Shown here in pieces: positions 36,159-44,599 of a stretch of 49,208 nucleotides of DNA (its first letter is position 1; every line of letters starts with the position of its first letter). A program made the position numbers and the translations under genes. The notes under the pieces are model-generated. The model made no database searches. It saw only the letters and a program-made list of their open reading frames with translations, and had not been told where the DNA came from. The DNA is from a virus: positions 1 through 49,208 of the IMG/VR virus record IMGVR_UViG_3300008050_000068. One strand, written 5' to 3'.

Positions 36159-38243
36159 ATGGCTAATTTCGTCAGTCCAGGTGTATATGTTATAGAAAAG
36201 GATATGAGTGATTATTCCACTTCTATTAATCCGTCTGTTGTAGGTGTGGTTGGGTTTGCTGATCAAGGTCCTACCAATAATGCTACTTTAATTACTTCTC
36301 AAGAACAATTAGTACAAACTTTTGGAAACCCCGTTGAGGATATCCCAGGACAAGGCTTGGAAGGTTCCTTGGAAATGTTGGAAACCACTAACTCCCTTTA
36401 CTTTGTTCGGGCTGCTGGTTCAGGAGCTAAGGAGGCTTCTGCTACTGTACAGCTTGGTGGATGTCCCTCATTCTTAGTCTCTGCCGTTAACGGTGGTGTT
36501 ACTCTTGACGATGCGGTTACAGGGTCTTCAATATATATTTCTCTTCAGGTAGCTATTGATGGGGTTAATTTGTTTAATACTCCAAAACAATTTGACATTC
36601 CTAGTGGTACTGTTGCTGGGACTGGGTCTAATAATGCTCAAGGCGCAGCCCTTAAAAAGATTATAGGGGGCTCTTTGGATGGGGCTAATGTTGGAGCTTA
36701 CTTTAATGCCACTAGTTTAAATAGCGGTTATATTACTGCGGGATTTGCGGGATCTAGTGTGGTTCTTACTGCTTCTGCATGGTCAGATCCTGATAGGACG
36801 GCTCCATGGCAGATTCTTCAGCCTATTGGGGCAAGTGGGGAGGTACAAGGGTCTGGTGCTACCGTATCGGTTACTGGTGTAAGTATTCTTCAAACTGGTA
36901 CTTCTAGTCTAGCTTATTCTGTGCAAAGTCTTTACCCTGGAAGAGGGTATAACGAAGGATCTAAGTCTGATGGAACTACTAGTGGGTACTCTGCACAAGT
37001 TCTTAGAACAGGGGGAGAGAATGTTAATTTTCAGATTAGTAAAGATGGGGCTGCTACCGAATCGTTTAAAATTTCTCTCTTAGCTTCTGGTGCTTTTGCT
37101 GAAGATGTTATTAACACTGGGTCTACTGATCTTAAATCACAATATATTAAAGGATATTTTGTAGCTGAAGATGCTGATGTTGGGGTCACAGCCCTTACTG
37201 ATTTTATAAGTACTTTAAATACATCATTTACAGCTAACGAATTCGATGGAACTCCATCAGGGGGGGCTCTAATCCCAGTTAACCCAAGATTTGTTAAGCC
37301 TATAGAGGGTACTTATGCTTTAGCTGGTGGAACAAACGGTACTCAGGACGACACTGCTGTAATAGGAAATGTGGCAGAGAAAACTGGTATTTATGCTTTG
37401 GATGATGACACTCTTAATATTTCTCTAGGTATTGTTCCTGGGAATAATGACCAAAATGTTCAAAATAATCTTATAACCTTAGCTGAGAATACTCAGGGCT
37501 TCCTTGCTGTAGTGTCCCCACCTGAAGGGTTAAATACTGTTCAACAGGCTATTGATTGGACCAATGGGCAGTCCGATGAGAGGACTGGGGCTATCACTAG
37601 CAATTATGCTGCCATCTACTGGCCCTGGGTGCAGACCTACGACACTTTTGCGGCTAGGGATAGGTATTATGACCCTGCTATCTATGCAGTCCGTCAGATG
37701 GCTTACACGGACGAGGTAGGCGACCCCTGGTTTGCCCCTGCTGGCGTTGTTAGGGGCAGACTTACCAAGCCAACCAATGTTGAGGTTAGCGTTAACCAAG
37801 GGGATAGGGACTCAATGTACAGTGGGGGGAATGTTGTGAACCCAATTGTTAACTTCCCACAAAATGGTATTATTATATTTGGACAGAGAACTGCCCAAAG
37901 AACTCCTACTGCTCTGGATAGAGTTAATGTTAGAAGGCTTATGATTCAAGTAAGAAAGATACTACTTGCCTCTACTAGACGATTTGTGTTTGAGCCTAAC
38001 GACTCTACTACTTGGGAAAAGATTACTAATGTTGTTAATCCTATGTTAGATGATATTCGTAGAAGAAGGGGTCTTGTAGATTTCAAAGTTGTCTGCGATG
38101 AAACTACCAATACCGCTGTAAGAGTAGATAGAAATGAACTGTGGTGCAAAGTTCTTATGAAGCCCACGAAAACTGCTGAGATAATTGTTTTCGAACTTAA
38201 CCTCACTAATCAAGCAGCATCATTAACAGGAACAAATACCTAA
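36159..38243 (+). CDS. gp18: Contractile tail sheath protein, gp18-like
   Basis: This 694-residue protein begins with the family's N-terminus (FVSPGVYVIEKDMSDYS, then VVGVVGFADQGP) and has the conserved C-terminal sheath domain (AIYWPWVQTYDTF, AARDRYYDPAIYAVRQM, PAGVVRGRL and FVFEPNDSTTWEKI). The length is close to T4 gp18 (659). The sheath contracts to drive the tube through the cell envelope. A patch at about 37561-37800, coding for the conserved domain, is about 54% G+C by hand count against a much lower surrounding value, and the excess is also at third codon positions. Confidence 0.96.
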   Translation: MANFVSPGVYVIEKDMSDYSTSINPSVVGVVGFADQGPTNNATLITSQEQLVQTFGNPVEDIPGQGLEGSLEMLETTNSLYFVRAAGSGAKEASATVQLGGCPSFLVSAVNGGVTLDDAVTGSSIYISLQVAIDGVNLFNTPKQFDIPSGTVAGTGSNNAQGAALKKIIGGSLDGANVGAYFNATSLNSGYITAGFAGSSVVLTASAWSDPDRTAPWQILQPIGASGEVQGSGATVSVTGVSILQTGTSSLAYSVQSLYPGRGYNEGSKSDGTTSGYSAQVLRTGGENVNFQISKDGAATESFKISLLASGAFAEDVINTGSTDLKSQYIKGYFVAEDADVGVTALTDFISTLNTSFTANEFDGTPSGGALIPVNPRFVKPIEGTYALAGGTNGTQDDTAVIGNVAEKTGIYALDDDTLNISLGIVPGNNDQNVQNNLITLAENTQGFLAVVSPPEGLNTVQQAIDWTNGQSDERTGAITSNYAAIYWPWVQTYDTFAARDRYYDPAIYAVRQMAYTDEVGDPWFAPAGVVRGRLTKPTNVEVSVNQGDRDSMYSGGNVVNPIVNFPQNGIIIFGQRTAQRTPTALDRVNVRRLMIQVRKILLASTRRFVFEPNDSTTWEKITNVVNPMLDDIRRRRGLVDFKVVCDETTNTAVRVDRNELWCKVLMKPTKTAEIIVFELNLTNQAASLTGTNT

Positions 38244-38262
38244 ACCTTTAAAGGATTAAATT

Positions 38263-38853
38263 ATGGCAAGAAATTCTTATTACGCAAATAACTTACAGAG
38301 AAACCTAAACGACAGTGAAGGGTTACCTGTAATCTCACAGGACTTAGACTCTATCAGAGCGTATCAATGGGAGATTACATTCTTCCCTCCTGCTGAAGTA
38401 GAGATTCCGTTAGGATTTTCCAAGCCTCTTACCTTAGCTGCTAAACAAGTTAATGGTATGACGGTATCAGTTGAGGATATTCCTGTTAATAGGGTGAATG
38501 ATGTTACTTATTATCCTGGTCGCCCTTCTATGGGTGAGCTTGAAGTGACCTTCGATAACCTGCTAAAGACTAAGACGGGCTGGCAACTTTATAAGTACTT
38601 CCAGTCTGTATATGATCCCGCTACAGGTGAGTTTACTTCTACATTCCTTAACTCTCCAGGAAACTTTAAGACTACCGCTGAAGTGCTGGAACTTAATGGT
38701 CAGATGGAGCCTGTTTCTTTGGTTAAATTAGTTGGTCTTTACCCGAAAGCTTTTAACAAAGCTGAAAAGAACTATTCCACTAACGAGTTTGACACTGTCT
38801 CAGTTACTTTCCGTTACGATTTCTTATTCCAGATGGGAGATACGATAGGCTAG
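38263..38853 (+). CDS. gp19: Tail tube protein, gp19-like
   Basis: The 196-residue protein directly follows the sheath. It has the tube pattern: YQWEITFFPPAEVEIP, a long loop, VNRVNDVTYYPGRPSMGELE, then VTFDNLLKTKTGWQLYKYF and a closing VSVTFRYDFLF strand. Its size matches T4 gp19 (163) with a modest extension. Hexamers stack to form the tube inside the sheath. The ribosome site AAAGGA precedes the ATG. A strong terminator follows. Confidence 0.93.
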   Translation: MARNSYYANNLQRNLNDSEGLPVISQDLDSIRAYQWEITFFPPAEVEIPLGFSKPLTLAAKQVNGMTVSVEDIPVNRVNDVTYYPGRPSMGELEVTFDNLLKTKTGWQLYKYFQSVYDPATGEFTSTFLNSPGNFKTTAEVLELNGQMEPVSLVKLVGLYPKAFNKAEKNYSTNEFDTVSVTFRYDFLFQMGDTIG

Positions 38854-38874
38854 TACACTATAATATATAAACTG

Positions 38875-38917
38875 AAAACCCAACTCAGCCTGTGTCTTTG
38901 GTTGGGTTGGGTTTTTT
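38875..38917 (+). terminator. Strong terminator after the tail tube gene
   Basis: A 16-bp stem (38875-38890 with 38900-38915, arms starting aaaacccaac and ending gggtttt, two G-T pairs) encloses a 9-nt loop and merges into six T at 38912-38917. It ends the neck/tail operon. The next gene begins only 9 nt later, so it depends on readthrough or on a start site within the hairpin region. Confidence 0.9.
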
Positions 38918-38926
38918 AATTTAATC

Positions 38927-41758
38927 ATGGATTTTTTCAATCAATTACTAAGTAGCTATGCTCTTCTTAAGAAGAGGAAGTTTCGTGTACGCTTGGAGGA
39001 GGCTGATGCTAGGGAGAAAGGCTACTCTGATCTTGTTACCGCAGCAGAGGCTGGCGATAGCGTAGCCGCAAGTGTTATCTCTCAAGTGGATGGTCAGGTG
39101 GGCCAAAGCTATGAGGGTTTTGATCCTCTTGCACATGGGGGTGTTGAAGATAAAAGTACTAGTTGTATTACGATTCAGTCTCCCATAGGTGGAGAACCTC
39201 TAGAGTTTTGTCCTGGGGCTGGTGGTCGGGCAACTTCGGTTTGGGAGAGGTATAGAAATGAGTTAGCTCAAACCATGTATCCTACAGAGCTAAACACTCG
39301 ATATGAAGATGGTTCTGCGGAAGATGGGATAGGAGCTACAGTTCCAGCATCTGATCCTATAACCCAGGAGCTAATGCAACATCAGGAATTTTTAGATATA
39401 CTAACAATGACCTCTGATGAGCCTGGAGAAGAACACATAGGTCCTGAACTTGCCGCATCTATAACTGATCTTTATGGGGTAGCTCAAGAGAACGGTTTAG
39501 AAGCGATGGTAATGATGCCTCGTCCTCAAGAGCCTGAGTACGAAAGTATAGAGGGGTTAAGTGGTAAGGCGCGAATAGATGCACATAGGAGAAATGAGGC
39601 TCTTAAGAAACAGTACGGAACAGAGCTAAAGGTATGGAATGGATCTAAAAGCTCTTCCCTGTTTAGTAAAATACATGCTAGTGTTGAGGGAGAAGGTGTA
39701 AGGACTAGGACGGAAGAGGAAGCTGTGCTTGGGGAGGAAGACGGAGCAGCCTATGTTCGACCTAGCTTGGCAGATATTTTAGGGTCCGTACAGAATCTAC
39801 GAGGTACTGTGGAATTAGCAAATAAATTAAGGGGTGAGTCTGGTGATTTTACAGAAATAGATTTTGAAGAGTTACAAAGAAACATAACTGGCGTAGAGTG
39901 GAGACAAAAAGGAGCTAGTAAGTTTAGAGTATTCATTAAATCTAATGATCTAGATGATTTAGGATTATGTTTTGATTGGGACTTAAGGAAAAGGACAAAA
40001 GATGGGAAGTCTTCAGGATTTTCAGACAATAGAACAGCATTTCAAACATTCTTTAAAGAAACTCAGAAGGCTTTAGATGCATGGGGGGTAGATAGAGATG
40101 AGAGAGCTAAATTAAAATTAGTTGATAGGGATAAGATTAAATATCAAGGGGGGGAAGCTACTCCTACTAAGGTTATAACAGATGTCTCTGAAGATTTAGA
40201 TACTATCGTAACTTTAATGACCATATCTGCCGCAGGGGGTTCAGGTTCTTTACACGCTACCGCAGAAGCTACTAAAATGTTTGCAGACCTTTATGAAAAG
40301 TTTGGAAATAGCTTATTAACAGCATTACAAATTGTAAAGGGTGTTAGTGAAGGTGAATTAGTTGGTACGAAGCAAACAGAATCTTTAGAGGAGTCTGTTT
40401 CAGATGTAATGAGTATAATTCTGGATAAGGACGAAGAAATTCAAGAGATAATGGCATCTGATGTGGATGGGGAAAGAATTCCTGTTAGAGAATTATTCAA
40501 AGTTTATATGCGGAAAATGATGAAGTGGCGAAAGAGAGATATGGACAGAATGAAACCTGATTTTGTTGCGAGGGTTGGTTCTTCTGTCGCTGGGGTCGGT
40601 GGAGCTAAAGTTGATCAAAGATTATTTTATAATACTAAAGAGTCTGCTAATGACGCAGCAAAAAGAGGGGAAGTTAGATCTCCTGTTAGATCGGGTGTTC
40701 TAAGAGATATATTAGATGAAGATGAACTTAAACTTTCTGTACAAAGATTCGGTGTTGACCCAGACCAAGAAGTTCATTACATTAATGATTCTTTAAAATG
40801 GACTAATGATTCTGGTAGAACTAATATAGGGTCTACTGGATCTGTTTTGAATATGTCTAAAGCTTTTCATGGTAGCCAGTCTGGTGAAGTACTTACCCCA
40901 GAAGAAGAACAAGATAGGGATTACCATGAGGGTTTAGTGGATACTTTATTACCTCCTACAGACATACAAGGGATGAGTAAAAGCAAAGCTAAAGAGGCGC
41001 AAGCACAAGATGCAGAATCTAGGCAGCAGGTAAGAGAAAACTTTAAAACTATGCAGGACGATATTAAGGGTTTAAATAGGATATTTGCAGGGGAAGATAG
41101 TAGTACTAATCTGTCCCCATCACAGACTCTTAAAATGCTGGGTGATTCTTTTGATGATGATACACTTACTCAACTAGGAATATCTCCCCAAGCTATGGAA
41201 AGTTTTAAGCAGGAGTTGCGAGAGCATGATAATCAGGATGTTCCTTTAGGTAGTTCTTTTATGAACGATTTTAAAGGTAGAATAGAGTATGCTATGGTGA
41301 CTGGTAGAATACAGCAAGGAAGTACTACACTAAATAAGAAGGGAGAAAGAGTTCCAGCAGAAGGAGGAGTAGCTAGGTCCTGGAGACAAGTAGCTGCTCT
41401 TTATACTATGAGAGGGTGTTACGATACTACTGACTCTGAAATGGTGGTACAAAATTATAAGAGCGGTGATTCTTATAGGTATCAAGGTAATCCCTACCTA
41501 ATGGATGGGTTAAACTCTTATATAGATACTGGTGAAGGGTTTAGGGCCAGTGGAAGGAGTATGAGTATAGGAGGATATACTTCATCCTTTAATACAAGTA
41601 AGACAAGTGGGAGAACTTATTTAAAGTGTACTGCACCAGTACACAAAGAAGGTAACTTAATACCTTTTAAAGAAGGTATAGAATATTCATCTACAGAACT
41701 CATGCATAAGTTGTTAGAAGTTCAAGAGTTAATGTTTAGTCACTTAATTAAAGAATAA
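38927..41758 (+). CDS. Large hypothetical virion-type protein (943 residues)
   Basis: I do not recognise this protein. It begins 9 nt after the tube terminator with no obvious ribosome site. The sequence is hydrophilic and mostly helical, with many acidic and Lys/Arg segments and no hydrophobic helices, so it does not look like a usual tape measure. Residues about 195-240 are charged helix; 315-365 contain VEWRQKGASKFRVFIKSNDL; about 435-560 are helical with KVYMRKMMKWRKRDMDRMK-type basic patches; the C-terminal 150 residues include AYLTMRG-like and cysteine-containing strands. T4 has the portal gene gp20 after gp19, but I find no portal motifs here. It could be an internal head protein, a chaperone-like assembly factor or an injected protein. 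Its tail overlaps the convergent nuclease gene by 15 bp. Confidence 0.5.
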   Translation: MDFFNQLLSSYALLKKRKFRVRLEEADAREKGYSDLVTAAEAGDSVAASVISQVDGQVGQSYEGFDPLAHGGVEDKSTSCITIQSPIGGEPLEFCPGAGGRATSVWERYRNELAQTMYPTELNTRYEDGSAEDGIGATVPASDPITQELMQHQEFLDILTMTSDEPGEEHIGPELAASITDLYGVAQENGLEAMVMMPRPQEPEYESIEGLSGKARIDAHRRNEALKKQYGTELKVWNGSKSSSLFSKIHASVEGEGVRTRTEEEAVLGEEDGAAYVRPSLADILGSVQNLRGTVELANKLRGESGDFTEIDFEELQRNITGVEWRQKGASKFRVFIKSNDLDDLGLCFDWDLRKRTKDGKSSGFSDNRTAFQTFFKETQKALDAWGVDRDERAKLKLVDRDKIKYQGGEATPTKVITDVSEDLDTIVTLMTISAAGGSGSLHATAEATKMFADLYEKFGNSLLTALQIVKGVSEGELVGTKQTESLEESVSDVMSIILDKDEEIQEIMASDVDGERIPVRELFKVYMRKMMKWRKRDMDRMKPDFVARVGSSVAGVGGAKVDQRLFYNTKESANDAAKRGEVRSPVRSGVLRDILDEDELKLSVQRFGVDPDQEVHYINDSLKWTNDSGRTNIGSTGSVLNMSKAFHGSQSGEVLTPEEEQDRDYHEGLVDTLLPPTDIQGMSKSKAKEAQAQDAESRQQVRENFKTMQDDIKGLNRIFAGEDSSTNLSPSQTLKMLGDSFDDDTLTQLGISPQAMESFKQELREHDNQDVPLGSSFMNDFKGRIEYAMVTGRIQQGSTTLNKKGERVPAEGGVARSWRQVAALYTMRGCYDTTDSEMVVQNYKSGDSYRYQGNPYLMDGLNSYIDTGEGFRASGRSMSIGGYTSSFNTSKTSGRTYLKCTAPVHKEGNLIPFKEGIEYSSTELMHKLLEVQELMFSHLIKE

Positions 41759-42268
41759 AGACCTATCTATACTTAGTAGATCTTTAAATGCTGTTAAGGC
41801 ATAGTCCTTCAGTATGTATATCACTCTTTTATTGTTAAGCTTTAGTTGATTACATATATGGCTATCTTGCTTAATTAAAACTATAATATCACGACGATCC
41901 TGAGCCATCAACACTAATCCTGATTTATTTGCTTCTTCAGCATCTTTTTCTGTCTGTTTGATGAACTCATAGATCTTAGATTTTGGATTGAGTAGGGAGT
42001 ATAGGTCCAGATCGTTGTAACCCTTCTTACATTCGATGGTATAGATGAAATTCTTAGGAGTTATCAAATCCCCATGGATCTTTAGGTGGTCTGGTAGCTT
42101 ATGCGTGGTAGCAAATGCTCCTGACCCAGGGGTTCTTTGGAAGTCTGTAGTTTCAAAGTGTTCATTAAGAAGCTTTGCTACCTTCCTTTCAAATGCTGAC
42201 CCCTTAGCCTTACTATTCTTACGCTTGGGTTTCTTACGCATGTTATCTAAATTGTATAAATCTTCCAT
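41744..42268 (-). CDS. PD-(D/E)XK nuclease, Holliday-junction-resolvase/RecB-like
   Basis: The 174-residue minus-strand product starts after a good AAGGAGA site (spacing 6). It shows the nuclease core: GSAFERKVAKLLNEHF with Glu27, RTPGSGAF, then HGDLIT with Asp67 and IECKKG with Glu79 and Lys81. The order E...GS...D...ExK fits Hjc-type resolvases and related small restriction-like nucleases. Possible roles are processing of branched replication intermediates or host-DNA degradation. It lies opposite the surrounding late genes and diverges from the small gene at 42298, so it is separately transcribed. A basic N-terminal tail (RKKPKRKNSK) may help DNA binding. Confidence 0.75.
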   Translation of the reverse strand: MEDLYNLDNMRKKPKRKNSKAKGSAFERKVAKLLNEHFETTDFQRTPGSGAFATTHKLPDHLKIHGDLITPKNFIYTIECKKGYNDLDLYSLLNPKSKIYEFIKQTEKDAEEANKSGLVLMAQDRRDIIVLIKQDSHICNQLKLNNKRVIYILKDYALTAFKDLLSIDRSLFFN

Positions 42269-42297
42269 GTTTGTCTCCTTCTGTACTATTATAGATC

Positions 42298-42633
42298 ATG
42301 AACAAGAGTGTATCAGATGCTTTGGATGTGGTCGCAGATTCATTTGATGTTTCTGAGTGGAGTGTTAAAGTTTTAAATAGGACAAAAGATAGAATGAAAA
42401 TTACATTTAAGTTAAGTAAGGATGAGGCAGAAGCCTTCCAGAGTTTCCAAAATCAGACTAGACCTGATGAGATTTCAGAAGATAAGTTTGTTAAATCTAT
42501 CTTCTTTCTAGGGTTAACTACCTTAGAAACTAATCTTAAGCATAAGATAGCGGAAGAAATGGCTAAACATGTTGAAGATGAAGATATTATTTTCCCTGAC
42601 GAAGAATCCGAAGAAACTCCTACTGAAGAGTAA
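42298..42633 (+). CDS. Small acidic hypothetical protein
   Basis: This 111-residue protein starts 29 nt from the divergent nuclease gene and lacks a clear ribosome site. It contains FKLSKDEAEAFQSF and DKFVKSIFFLGLTTLETNL, a layout of strand then two helices that loosely resembles small ribbon-helix-helix type proteins, and it ends with an acidic tail (DEESEETPTEE). Function unknown. The neighbouring gp55-like sigma and the size invite comparison with the T4 late co-activator gp33, but I see no sequence likeness and do not claim it. Confidence 0.45.
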   Translation: MNKSVSDALDVVADSFDVSEWSVKVLNRTKDRMKITFKLSKDEAEAFQSFQNQTRPDEISEDKFVKSIFFLGLTTLETNLKHKIAEEMAKHVEDEDIIFPDEESEETPTEE

Positions 42634-42638
42634 CTAGA

Positions 42639-42953
42639 TTGAGAACTTTATTAAAAGAGAACGAGCTAAATAAATTAATTAAAGATCAGAGAGCGCGAGG
42701 TAACAGGGAGTTTATTCTCTTTACCTCTCTGTGGGACACAGTTTCCGATAATGTATTGGAAGCTATTAAAAACAAACCACCTAAAGTTTCTCTATCAGTT
42801 ATCAATTCCTTCGACACCCCACATAGTTTTGTGATTTGGGGTGTGAAAAAGACACCGTGCTTGGTAGTATTAGAGGGCAGAGGCAGGGAGAAGAGATTAA
42901 CCGTCACTGACCATGTAACTGACATCTATAGACGACTACGCTTGGAGAAATAA
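42639..42953 (+). CDS. Thioredoxin-fold-like protein lacking the CxxC pair
   Basis: The 104-residue protein appears to start at TTG 42639, after GAAGAG. The pattern FILFTSLWDTVSDNV, SLSVINSF and VKKTPCLVVLEG follows a thioredoxin fold (strand with active-site position, helix, strand, then a 'V.tTP..v' cis-proline turn). At the active-site position there is no C-x2-C, so a redox role is unlikely unless the Cys at the cis-proline strand acts alone. It may be a protein-protein adaptor, or the resemblance may be superficial. Its stop overlaps the next start (TAATG). Confidence 0.45.
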   Translation: MRTLLKENELNKLIKDQRARGNREFILFTSLWDTVSDNVLEAIKNKPPKVSLSVINSFDTPHSFVIWGVKKTPCLVVLEGRGREKRLTVTDHVTDIYRRLRLEK

Positions 42954-43252
42954 TGGAAGGAGAGTATACGAAGAAGGCTTCTGAAAGAACCTACTCAGAT
43001 ATAGGGTCTATGGTGGGGAAGCTTGTTGAGGATAAGCAGAAGGCTTATGGGGATTCTTTTGGTAGGAGTGGTAGGTGCTTGAAGGAAATGTTTCCTAATG
43101 GTATCGAGGTAGACCAGTATGGGGACCTCCTTACAATTGCCAGGATACTGGATAAGCTATTTCGCATAGCTAATGACCCAGACGCATTTGATGAGAACCC
43201 TTATCAAGATATAGTTGGGTATGCGTTGTTAGCTATGCGAAGATACGGTTAG
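42953..43252 (+). CDS. MazG/DUF1599-like nucleotide metabolism protein
   Basis: The 99-residue helical protein has VEDKQKAYGDSFGRSGRCL, then LTIARILDKLFRIANDPDAF and NPYQDIVGYALLAMRRYG. The 'K...YGdsf...', 'l.RI.DKl.RI' and 'E.P..DivGYalL' series is typical of small all-alpha proteins of the MazG-like/DUF1599 group that occur widely in phages and are linked to nucleotide pools. The start overlaps the previous stop (TAATG). The gene converges on the gp55-like gene and their stops overlap. Confidence 0.6.
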   Translation: MEGEYTKKASERTYSDIGSMVGKLVEDKQKAYGDSFGRSGRCLKEMFPNGIEVDQYGDLLTIARILDKLFRIANDPDAFDENPYQDIVGYALLAMRRYG

Positions 43253-43590
43253 CTAGACTTATTTTTCATCAGTTCTTCGTAAGCATCCAGCTTCTCTTTA
43301 TATTTCTTATTCTTTGTGTAGATTAGCCTGAGATTATTCATTATAATTGTAGTGAAGTAATTAAAAGCTTTTCCATTTTCTGGTTTGAACTTTCCTATGG
43401 TCTTAAGAATAAGTACAAAGCATTCTTGTTTGGCATCATCTAGATCTACTGTGAATCCGTAAGAATTAACAATGTTATGGATTAGCAGATCAAACATAGA
43501 AAATAGCTCTTCCTCATGTTTTCTTGGATCTTCTTGGTATAATAAGATCAGTTCCTCAAACCTTTTGTTGTCTATGTAGTGTTTCGCCAT
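43249..43590 (-). CDS. gp55: Late-transcription sigma factor, gp55-like
   Basis: The minus-strand protein of 113 residues starting at 43590 (MAKHYIDNKRF) carries the gp55 core: DLDDAKQECFVLILKTIGKF and GKAFNYFTTIIMNNLRLIY, matching the sigma-region-2-like motif of T4-type gp55 ('DDAkQEc...l.k..kF.p..GKAFNYFTT...n.lr..y'). Gp55 directs host RNA polymerase to late promoters of the TATAAATA kind. A longer form starting at 43671 would lie inside the polymerase gene and is unlikely. A weak TAAGG precedes the start. The start codon overlaps that of the divergent polymerase gene through the palindrome CATG at 43588-43591. T4 gp55 is longer (185 residues). Confidence 0.85.
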   Translation of the reverse strand: MAKHYIDNKRFEELILLYQEDPRKHEEELFSMFDLLIHNIVNSYGFTVDLDDAKQECFVLILKTIGKFKPENGKAFNYFTTIIMNNLRLIYTKNKKYKEKLDAYEELMKNKSS

Positions 43591-43591
43591 G
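43588..43591. promoter_or_regulatory. Shared CATG: overlapping divergent start codons
   Basis: CATG supplies the ATG of the polymerase fragment on the plus strand (43589) and the ATG of the gp55-like gene on the minus strand (43590). Any promoter and ribosome site of each gene must lie within the other gene. No good ribosome site is seen on the plus side, so a downstream GTG at 43622 is an alternative start for the polymerase fragment. Confidence 0.6.
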
Positions 43592-44599
43592 AACCTTAAT
43601 AATTTATATGCTGAGAGCGGAGTGGGTATCAATCCTCTATGTGAGGGTTGCTCCATTCTTAAGATCAACAAGTCTGAACATTGTATTGTTGATTATGAGA
43701 GTGTTAAGCCCGTAGATGTATTGTTCGTTACTGAGTCCTATGCCTGTAAAAATAATGGGAAGTGTATCCCCTTACCTAAGCAAGCAAAAGACCTCATCGA
43801 AGATATTATAGTCCCACTTAAAGTTTCTTATGCATTCTCTCCATCTGTAAAGTGTCCTAGCGTCAAAGATGCTGACATGACCCCATCAGATAGGGAGATT
43901 TGTAGAGAGCATTTGTTTCGTACTATAGATAGCTACAAACCTAAGCTAGTGTTCGTTTGTGGTAACCTAGCCATGAAGATGCTTATTAAAAAGTCTGGGA
44001 TTACTAATAAGAGGGGCTCCCTGTACAAGTACGAAGAGTATAATGTGGTTCCTTTGTATCACCCCTATCAGGTAGTGGTTGAACCTAAGAATAAGTTTCT
44101 CTTTGAGAGGGACATTAAGAACTCTGTTGACAAGTATGTGTTTGGGAATACAACCAAGGCAGACTTTGATTACACTCTCCTCTCTACTATGGAGGATGTT
44201 GAGAAGGTCTGTGATGAATTATCCCAAACTAGCGATGACCTAGCGTGTGACATTGAGACAACGGGGCTTAACTTTTTAACAGACACCATTATGACCATAG
44301 CCTTTAGTACGTCTAAAGGAAATTGGGTTATCCCGATATTTCATAGAGAAAGTCCTTTTACTGAGGATGAGGGTGCTAGTATACTGGGTACTCATGTGAA
44401 GTGGGTACTGGAGAATCAATCCAATAAGAAGATCCTCCAGAACTGTAAGTTTGATATTAAGTTCCTCCTCAAGTATGGCATTTCTCCTGTGAATGTATAC
44501 GATACAAAAATCATGGCACACCTGTATAACGAAGTCCTCCCTAAGAGTCTCATGGATCTAGTGAAACTCTTCTTCCCTGAAGAATTGGAGAACTTCTAG
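43589..44599 (+). CDS. Split family A DNA polymerase, part 1: Fe-S UDG-like domain plus first part of 3'-5' exonuclease
   Basis: The 336-residue protein has two domains. Residues 1-185 resemble family 4 uracil-DNA glycosylases: C18-x2-C21, then C89-x15-C105 (four candidate Fe-S cysteines), VFVCGNLAMKML and YHPYQV with His158. The usual GEAPG motif is changed to TESYA, so glycosylase activity is doubtful. Residues about 190-336 are the start of a DEDD exonuclease: CDIETTGL with Asp221/Glu223 (Exo I) and NCKFDIKFL with Asp289 (Exo II). The frame stops at TAG 44597-44599, before the Exo III motif, which lies in the next gene. The start at 43589 has no clear ribosome site. Confidence 0.85.
   Translation: MNLNNLYAESGVGINPLCEGCSILKINKSEHCIVDYESVKPVDVLFVTESYACKNNGKCIPLPKQAKDLIEDIIVPLKVSYAFSPSVKCPSVKDADMTPSDREICREHLFRTIDSYKPKLVFVCGNLAMKMLIKKSGITNKRGSLYKYEEYNVVPLYHPYQVVVEPKNKFLFERDIKNSVDKYVFGNTTKADFDYTLLSTMEDVEKVCDELSQTSDDLACDIETTGLNFLTDTIMTIAFSTSKGNWVIPIFHRESPFTEDEGASILGTHVKWVLENQSNKKILQNCKFDIKFLLKYGISPVNVYDTKIMAHLYNEVLPKSLMDLVKLFFPEELENF
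44587..44590 (+). promoter_or_regulatory. GGAG ribosome site for polymerase part 2
   Basis: GGAG lies 8 nt before the GTG at 44599, inside the end of part 1. This spacing is ideal and argues that part 2 is a genuine separate translation unit, in contrast to a sequencing error. Confidence 0.75.

Noticed and set aside
38927-41758. Portal protein (gp20) by gene order
   Set aside because: Length is nearly double and none of the portal motifs could be recognised.
41757-41785. Hairpin between the convergent 943-residue gene and the nuclease gene
   Set aside because: Only 8 pairs with one mismatch and no proper T-run on either strand; too weak to call a terminator.
42298-42633. Late-transcription co-activator gp33
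   Set aside because: Similar size and nearby gp55, but no sequence resemblance to T4 gp33 as I recall it.
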